From the NCBI RefSeq assembly GCF_010730745.1, contig NZ_AP022615.1:2728001-2792000 (forward strand): DNA of 64,000 nt, read 5' to 3'. Shown here in pieces: positions 59,700 through 64,000 of the stretch (position 1 is its first letter; the number at the start of each line of letters is the position of its first letter). The translations under genes and the position numbers were made by a program. The notes under the pieces were generated by a model. It searched no databases. It was given only the letters and a program-made list of their open reading frames with translations, and was not told the origin of the DNA. This DNA is from Mycobacterium heidelbergense (lineage in GTDB: Bacteria > Actinomycetota > Actinomycetes > Mycobacteriales > Mycobacteriaceae).

Positions 59700-60734
59700 G
59701 TGACACAGCCAAACCCGTCCGCCGCGGGTTCGGGTGCGGTGGTTGCTGCGCCCCTGCCCGAGTCGCCGGTGGTACCGATCAGCCCCTGGGGGCGCGCCCA
59801 GCCGCGGCTGGGGGACAGGGTGTTTCGCCGGCTGGCGCAGGCTTCGGGTGTCCTCGTCGTCGTTCTGATCGCCGCGGTCGGCGGATTCTTGTTGCTGCGC
59901 GCACTGCCGGCCCTGAAGCGCAACCGGGAGAACTTCTTCAGCTACGGCGGCAATTGGGTCACCACCGACACCTCGGCGATGCACTTCGGGATCTTCGACC
60001 TGCTGCAGGTGACGGCGTTCGTGTCGTTGTTCGCGTTGATCCTGGCCATGCCGGTCGCCTTGGGCGTTGCCCTCTTCATCACGCAGTACGCCCCGCGGCG
60101 GGTCGCCGGATCGCTGGCCTATGCGGTCGATCTCCTGGCCGCGGTCCCCTCGATCATCTATGGCGCGTGGGGCCTGTACGTAGTGGCGCCGCAACTGAGA
60201 CCCGTCGCCACCTGGCTGAATCAGACCCTGGGGTGGTGCTTCCTGTTCGCCACCGGCAATGCGTCGGTGGCCGGTGGCGGCACCATCTTCACCGGCGGGA
60301 TCGTTCTGGCGGTGATGATCCTGCCGATCATCACCGCGGTGACTCGCGAAGTGTTCGTGCAGACACCGCACGACCAGATCGAGGCCGCGCTGGCGCTCGG
60401 CGCCACGCGTTGGGAAGTCGTCAAGACAACCGTGCTGCCGTTCGGGCGATCCGGCTACCTCAGCGGCGCGATGCTGGGCCTGGGCCGTGCCATGGGCGAG
60501 ACGGTCGCGCTGCTGATCATTTTGCGGGGCACCCAGGCCGCGTTCGGCTGGTCGTTGTTCGACGGCGGTTCCACCTTCGCGACCAAAATCGCGGCCACCG
60601 CGGCGGAATTCGAGGATCAATTCAAGGCCGGCGCGTACCTCGCCGCGGGATTGGTGCTTTTCCTGCTGACCTTTCTGGTCGACGCGCTGGCGCGTGGCGT
60701 TGTCGTTGGAGCCGGGAGCGGGAGCAGCCGATGA
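59700..60734 (+). CDS. pstC: Phosphate ABC transporter permease PstC
   Basis: 344 residues with an N-terminal cytosolic stretch and six membrane helices. The EAA loop EAALALGATRWEVVKTTVLP and AVPSIIYGAWGLYV identify PstC. I take GTG 59700, which has GGGA upstream; GTG 59652, which overlaps the pstS stop, is also possible and adds 16 residues. Co-translated with pstA (ATGA). Confidence 0.92.
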   Translation: MTQPNPSAAGSGAVVAAPLPESPVVPISPWGRAQPRLGDRVFRRLAQASGVLVVVLIAAVGGFLLLRALPALKRNRENFFSYGGNWVTTDTSAMHFGIFDLLQVTAFVSLFALILAMPVALGVALFITQYAPRRVAGSLAYAVDLLAAVPSIIYGAWGLYVVAPQLRPVATWLNQTLGWCFLFATGNASVAGGGTIFTGGIVLAVMILPIITAVTREVFVQTPHDQIEAALALGATRWEVVKTTVLPFGRSGYLSGAMLGLGRAMGETVALLIILRGTQAAFGWSLFDGGSTFATKIAATAAEFEDQFKAGAYLAAGLVLFLLTFLVDALARGVVVGAGSGSSR

Positions 60735-61645
60735 CCTCGATGCTGGACCGTCCGCTCAAGGCGCGGGCGTTCTCGGGGGTGGGCCGGCGTCGTCGGGTCG
60801 CGAACAACGCGGCGACCGCGTTGGTGATGGCGTCGATGGTGATCGCCGTGGCGCCCTTGCTGTGGGTGCTGTGCTCGGTAGTTGCCAAGGGATTCAAGGC
60901 GATTGCTTCAACCACGTGGTGGACGCACTCGCAAGCCGGTATGATGGCCTTCGTGGCGGGCGGCGGCGCTTACCACGCGATCGTCGGCACGTTGCTGCAG
61001 GGACTGGTGTGCGCCGCTCTCTCGGTCCCCTTCGGCATCATGGTGGCGATCTATCTGGTCGAATACGGCGGCGGCACCCCGCTGGGCAGGTTGGCCACGT
61101 TCATGGTGGACATCCTGTCCGGTGTGCCCTCGATCGTGGCGGCGTTGTTCGTCTACGCGGCGTGGGTGGCGACGCTGGGGTTTCCCCGTTCCGAGTTCGC
61201 GGTGTCGTTGGCGCTGGTCTTGTTGATGCTGCCGGTGATCGTGCGGGCCACCGAGGAGATGCTGCGGATTGTCCCGGTGGACCTGCGTGAGGCCAGCTAC
61301 GCGCTGGGGATCCCGAAGTGGAAGACCATCGCCAGGGTCGTGATTCCCACCGGGCTGTCCGGCATCGTCACCGGGATCATGCTGGCGGTGGCCAGAGTGA
61401 TGGGTGAGACGGCCCCGCTGCTGATCCTCGTCGGTTATTCGCAGTCGATGAACTTCGACATCTTCCGCGGGTTCATGGGGTCGCTGCCCGGCATGATGTA
61501 CAACCAGACGTCGGCCGGCGCGGGCGTCAACCCCGTGCCCACGGAGCGGTTGTGGGGCGCGGCGCTAACCCTCATTCTGGTGATCGCGGTCATCAACATC
61601 GGGGCCAGGGTGATCGCGAGGATCTATGCCCCCAGGAAGTCGTAG
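60731..61645 (+). CDS. pstA: Phosphate ABC transporter permease PstA
   Basis: 304 residues, six helices, EAA loop EASYALGIPKWKTIARVVIP, and GVPSIVAALFVYA; PstA type. Starts inside the pstC stop codon; pstB follows after 12 bp. Confidence 0.93.
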   Translation: MTSMLDRPLKARAFSGVGRRRRVANNAATALVMASMVIAVAPLLWVLCSVVAKGFKAIASTTWWTHSQAGMMAFVAGGGAYHAIVGTLLQGLVCAALSVPFGIMVAIYLVEYGGGTPLGRLATFMVDILSGVPSIVAALFVYAAWVATLGFPRSEFAVSLALVLLMLPVIVRATEEMLRIVPVDLREASYALGIPKWKTIARVVIPTGLSGIVTGIMLAVARVMGETAPLLILVGYSQSMNFDIFRGFMGSLPGMMYNQTSAGAGVNPVPTERLWGAALTLILVIAVINIGARVIARIYAPRKS

Positions 61646-61657
61646 GCAGGAGCGTCA

Positions 61658-62434
61658 GTGGCCAAGCGGTTGGACCTCAAAGCCGTCAACATCTATTACG
61701 GGTCGTTCAAGGCGGTCGCCGATGTGACGCTGTCGGTGCTGCCCCGCAGCGTGACAGCGTTCATTGGGCCGTCGGGCTGCGGCAAGACGACCGTGCTGCG
61801 CACGCTGAACCGGATGCATGAGGTGATCCCCGGCGCCCGGGTCGAGGGCAGCGTGCTGCTCGACGACCAGGACATCTACGGTCCCGGCATCGACCCGGTC
61901 GGTGTGCGCCGGGCGATCGGGATGGTGTTCCAGCGGCCAAACCCGTTCCCCGCCATGTCGATTCGCGACAACGTGGTCGCCGGCCTGAAGCTGCAGGGTG
62001 TGCGCAATCGGAAGCTGCTCAACGAGACGGCCGAGTACTCGCTGCGCGGCGCGAACCTGTGGGACGAGGTCAAGGATCGGTTGGACAAGCCCGGCGGCGG
62101 ATTGTCCGGCGGCCAGCAGCAGCGCTTGTGCATCGCGCGGGCCATCGCCGTGCAACCCGACGTGTTGCTGATGGACGAGCCGTGCTCGGCGCTGGACCCG
62201 ATCTCGACGATGGCCATCGAGGAGCTGATCAGCGAGTTGAAGCAGGACTACACCATCGTCATCGTCACCCACAACATGCAACAGGCCGCCCGGGTGAGCG
62301 ATCTGACGGCGTTCTTCAACCTGGAAGCCGTCGGGAGGCCCGGCCGGCTGGTGGAGATCGACGACACCGAAAAGATCTTCTCCAATCCGACCCAGAAGGC
62401 GACCGAGGACTACATCTCCGGCCGGTTCGGCTGA
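61658..62434 (+). CDS. pstB: Phosphate ABC transporter ATPase PstB/PhoT
   Basis: 258-residue ATPase. Walker A GPSGCGKTT (37-45), ABC signature LSGGQQQRLCIARAIA (~149), Walker B LLMDEPCSALDP, H-loop THNMQQAARVSD. AGGAG precedes GTG 61658. Orthologous by position to phoT (Rv0820), which stands alone in M. tuberculosis; here the whole pstSCA is directly upstream. Confidence 0.95.
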   Translation: MAKRLDLKAVNIYYGSFKAVADVTLSVLPRSVTAFIGPSGCGKTTVLRTLNRMHEVIPGARVEGSVLLDDQDIYGPGIDPVGVRRAIGMVFQRPNPFPAMSIRDNVVAGLKLQGVRNRKLLNETAEYSLRGANLWDEVKDRLDKPGGGLSGGQQQRLCIARAIAVQPDVLLMDEPCSALDPISTMAIEELISELKQDYTIVIVTHNMQQAARVSDLTAFFNLEAVGRPGRLVEIDDTEKIFSNPTQKATEDYISGRFG

Positions 62435-62469
62435 CCCGACCGCGAGTCGGGCCCATCGGTTCCAGCCCG

Positions 62470-63138
62470 CTAGCCGGAGACGGGTTTCGTGTCGTCTTCC
62501 GGAAGGCTGCCGGTCGCCTGGAAGATGACGCGCCGCGCCACCTCCACGGCGTGGTCGGCGAAGCGCTCGTAGAAGCGGCCGAGCAACGTCACGTCGACGG
62601 CCGCCGCCACGCCGTGTTTCCATTCCCGGTCCATGAGCACCGAGAACAGATGCCGGTGCAGGTCGTCCATGGCGTCGTCTTCTTCGCGGATCCGGGCCGC
62701 CTTCTCCGGGTCGCGCGATAACACCACCTCTTGCGCGCTGTTGCCCAATTCGACTGCGACCCTGCCCATCTCGGCAAAATACCCGTTGACCTCCTCGGGC
62801 AGCGCGTGCAGGGGGTGCCGTCGGCGGGCGATCTTGGCCACGTGCAGGGCGAGCGCGCCCATCCGGTCGATGTCGGCCACCATCTGGATGGCGCTCACGA
62901 TCGACCTGAGATCGCCGGCGACCGGTGCCTGTAGGGCCAGCAGCACGAAGGCGCTCTCCTCGGCCTGGGCGCTCAGCGTCGCGATCTTTTCGTGGTCGGA
63001 GATCACCTGTTCGGCCAGCACCAGATCGGCCTGCAGCAGGGCCTGGGTTGCCCGCTCCATGGCGATCCCCGCCAGTCCGCACATCTCGCCGAGCCGCTCG
63101 GATAACTCCGAGAGTTGCTCATGGTAGGCGGTCCGCAT
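62470..63138 (-). CDS. phoU: PhoU-type phosphate-signalling regulator
   Basis: 222-residue PhoU/PhoY protein of two three-helix bundles with acidic metal-binding patches (EESAFVLL, IDRMGALA; REEDDAMDDLHRHLF, RFYERFADHAVEVARR). It links Pst activity to the SenX3-RegX3 phosphate response. ATG at 63136-63138; longer frame to 63189 has no support. Convergent with pstB (35 bp gap), orthologue of phoY2. Confidence 0.94.
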   Translation of the reverse strand: MRTAYHEQLSELSERLGEMCGLAGIAMERATQALLQADLVLAEQVISDHEKIATLSAQAEESAFVLLALQAPVAGDLRSIVSAIQMVADIDRMGALALHVAKIARRRHPLHALPEEVNGYFAEMGRVAVELGNSAQEVVLSRDPEKAARIREEDDAMDDLHRHLFSVLMDREWKHGVAAAVDVTLLGRFYERFADHAVEVARRVIFQATGSLPEDDTKPVSG

Positions 63139-63145
63139 GCTGCCA

Positions 63146-63151
63146 AGCCTA
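63146..63151 (-). promoter_or_regulatory. -10 element of leaderless phoU promoter
   Basis: TAGGCT on the minus strand, 7 bp before the phoU ATG; no ribosome site in between. Confidence 0.55.
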
Positions 63152-63195
63152 CGTTCTCGACCACGGAAACGGCGACGCAGTGCCACCAAAAATCT

Positions 63196-64000
63196 TTACT
63201 CGCAGGTGGTGTCGGCCGCGTTGGTGACCGTCAGGTCGTCCGGCAACTTGGTCGGCGCGTTGCCCGAGCCGCGTTCTATCTGCATGCTGATCGACGAGCC
63301 GCTGGGCGCCGGCGTGGTGACCGAGTTGAAGTCCGGGCCGAGCACCACCTGAACGACCTGCCCATAGCCCGAAACCCGCTGGAGCTTTGCGTTGGCGAAC
63401 GCCGACGCCACGGTGGCCGCGGCCTGCTCGTTGCCGGGCGAAAACAACACCGTCGTCGCGTTCACCGAACTCGGGTAGTCGTCGGGTGTCATCACGTTGA
63501 AGCCGTTCCGCTTGAGCTGGCTGGTCGCGGTGGCCGCCAGCCCGCTCTGCGTGGTCGCGTTGGAGACCCGCACCGTGACGTCTTGCGGCGAGGTCGTCGT
63601 CACCTGCTGGTGCTGAGCCTCGGGCGTCGCGGCGGGCGTCGGCGACTTCTTGGTGGTGGGCGCCTTGCCGGACCCGGAGCCGGGCCCCGAGGTTGGGGCC
63701 GCGCTCAAATTCTGGGCGTTGTTGTCGTTTTCCTCGGGCAGCGGATCGTCGGTGATGATGGCATCGAAAAGCGCCCGCATATCGGTCATCCGCGGTGGCT
63801 CATCGCCGTTCTGGTCCGTCACGCCGGTCGGGATGGTGACGAACGTGATGTGCCCGGCCGCCATGCCCTGCAACGACTGACCGAGCTGGACAAGATCTTT
63901 GGTCTTGACGTTGTCGACGTAGGTGTCGCCGATGAACATGTTGACGACGTTGTTGAGCTTGTTGAGGTCGAACAGCGTGTCCTCGGAGATCAGCGACCGC
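63196..64000 (-). CDS. LytR-CpsA-Psr family protein, C-terminal part (Rv0822c-like)
   Basis: 268 C-terminal residues; the 5' part lies beyond the right edge. The end of an LCP domain (DTLFDLNKLNNVV..., QLGQSLQGMAAGHITFVTIPTG) is followed by a Ser/Thr/Pro-rich linker (~100-125 of the visible part) and a LytR_C domain (DVTVRVSNATTQSGLAATATSQL). LCP proteins ligate arabinogalactan to peptidoglycan; the C-terminal extension is typical of the larger mycobacterial homologues. Outside the membrane. Located 44 bp upstream of the phoU promoter, same strand. Confidence 0.88.
   Translation of the reverse strand, partial: RSLISEDTLFDLNKLNNVVNMFIGDTYVDNVKTKDLVQLGQSLQGMAAGHITFVTIPTGVTDQNGDEPPRMTDMRALFDAIITDDPLPEENDNNAQNLSAAPTSGPGSGSGKAPTTKKSPTPAATPEAQHQQVTTTSPQDVTVRVSNATTQSGLAATATSQLKRNGFNVMTPDDYPSSVNATTVLFSPGNEQAAATVASAFANAKLQRVSGYGQVVQVVLGPDFNSVTTPAPSGSSISMQIERGSGNAPTKLPDDLTVTNAADTTCE

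Noticed and set aside
1..64000. CRISPR arrays, insertion sequences, prophage, tRNA and rRNA genes
   Set aside because: No regularly spaced repeats, transposase or integrase frames, or cloverleaf/rRNA sequence were seen on either strand.

Overview
The window is a high-GC actinobacterial chromosome segment and can be placed in the genus Mycobacterium with high confidence. Its backbone follows, in order and mostly in orientation, the block I know from M. tuberculosis as Rv0764c to Rv0822c: cyp51, cyp123, aldA, purD, ggtA, purB, cyp126, purC, ptrB, emrB, purSQ, encapsulin and DyP, purL, purF, purM, sseC2-cysA2-thiX, glnR-like, mshD, phoT, phoY2. The encapsulin/DyP pair, MshD and the polycysteine leader fit this. 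Several genes not in that M. tuberculosis block (a TetR/flavin monooxygenase pair, a TDT transporter, DoxX/TetR, a TetR-controlled redox cluster, a molybdenum-heme fusion, an orphan mce gene and a complete pstSCA) point to a non-tuberculous Mycobacterium. The species cannot be decided from sequence reading alone. I saw no insertion sequences, CRISPR arrays, rRNA or tRNA genes.

Layout. 1-3.9 kb: minus-strand P450 operon (TetR, CYP123, SDR, CYP51, the last cut by the window edge). 4.1-7.7 kb: plus-strand dehydrogenase operon (aldA, SDR, 3-hydroxyacid-type dehydrogenase, CMD-like protein). 7.7-29.5 kb: purD, purB, purC and purSQ, all on the plus strand, alternate with accessory genes (flavin monooxygenase/TetR, ggt, Tat esterase/TetR, cyp126/TDT transporter, ptrB, DoxX/TetR, MFS pump, flavoprotein, metallo-beta-lactamase-fold protein). 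29.8-37.9 kb: an accessory region with a GntR regulator, a VOC pseudogene, a four-gene redox operon, two paralogous TetR genes and an alpha/beta hydrolase. Five copies of a 16-bp TGGG-N8-CCCA palindrome tie the last three units together. 38-41 kb: encapsulin nanocompartment with its DyP peroxidase cargo, then an M18 aminopeptidase. 41.2-50 kb: molybdenum-heme fusion, purL, orphan mce, purF, purM. 50-56.5 kb: YgfZ-like, PabC-like, a structured convergent intergenic region, a nitrobindin-like gene preceded by a 32-codon membrane sORF, the sulfur operon with its polycysteine leader, thiX and lmeA. 56.7-64 kb: glnR-like, mshD, pstS-pstC-pstA-pstB, phoU and a cut LCP-family gene.

The main biological themes are de novo purine synthesis (purF, D, S/Q/L, M, C and B: all but the N, E/K and H steps to IMP, plus the shared PurB step), lipid/sterol and xenobiotic oxidation, redox and sulfur metabolism (mycothiol, rhodanese, thioredoxin-like, DyP) and phosphate uptake. 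A recurrent feature is a TANNNT -10 element 6-8 bp upstream of the start codon (purB, purC, purD, purL, purM, the PabC-like gene, phoU, the membrane sORF, the polycysteine leader), as expected for leaderless transcripts.
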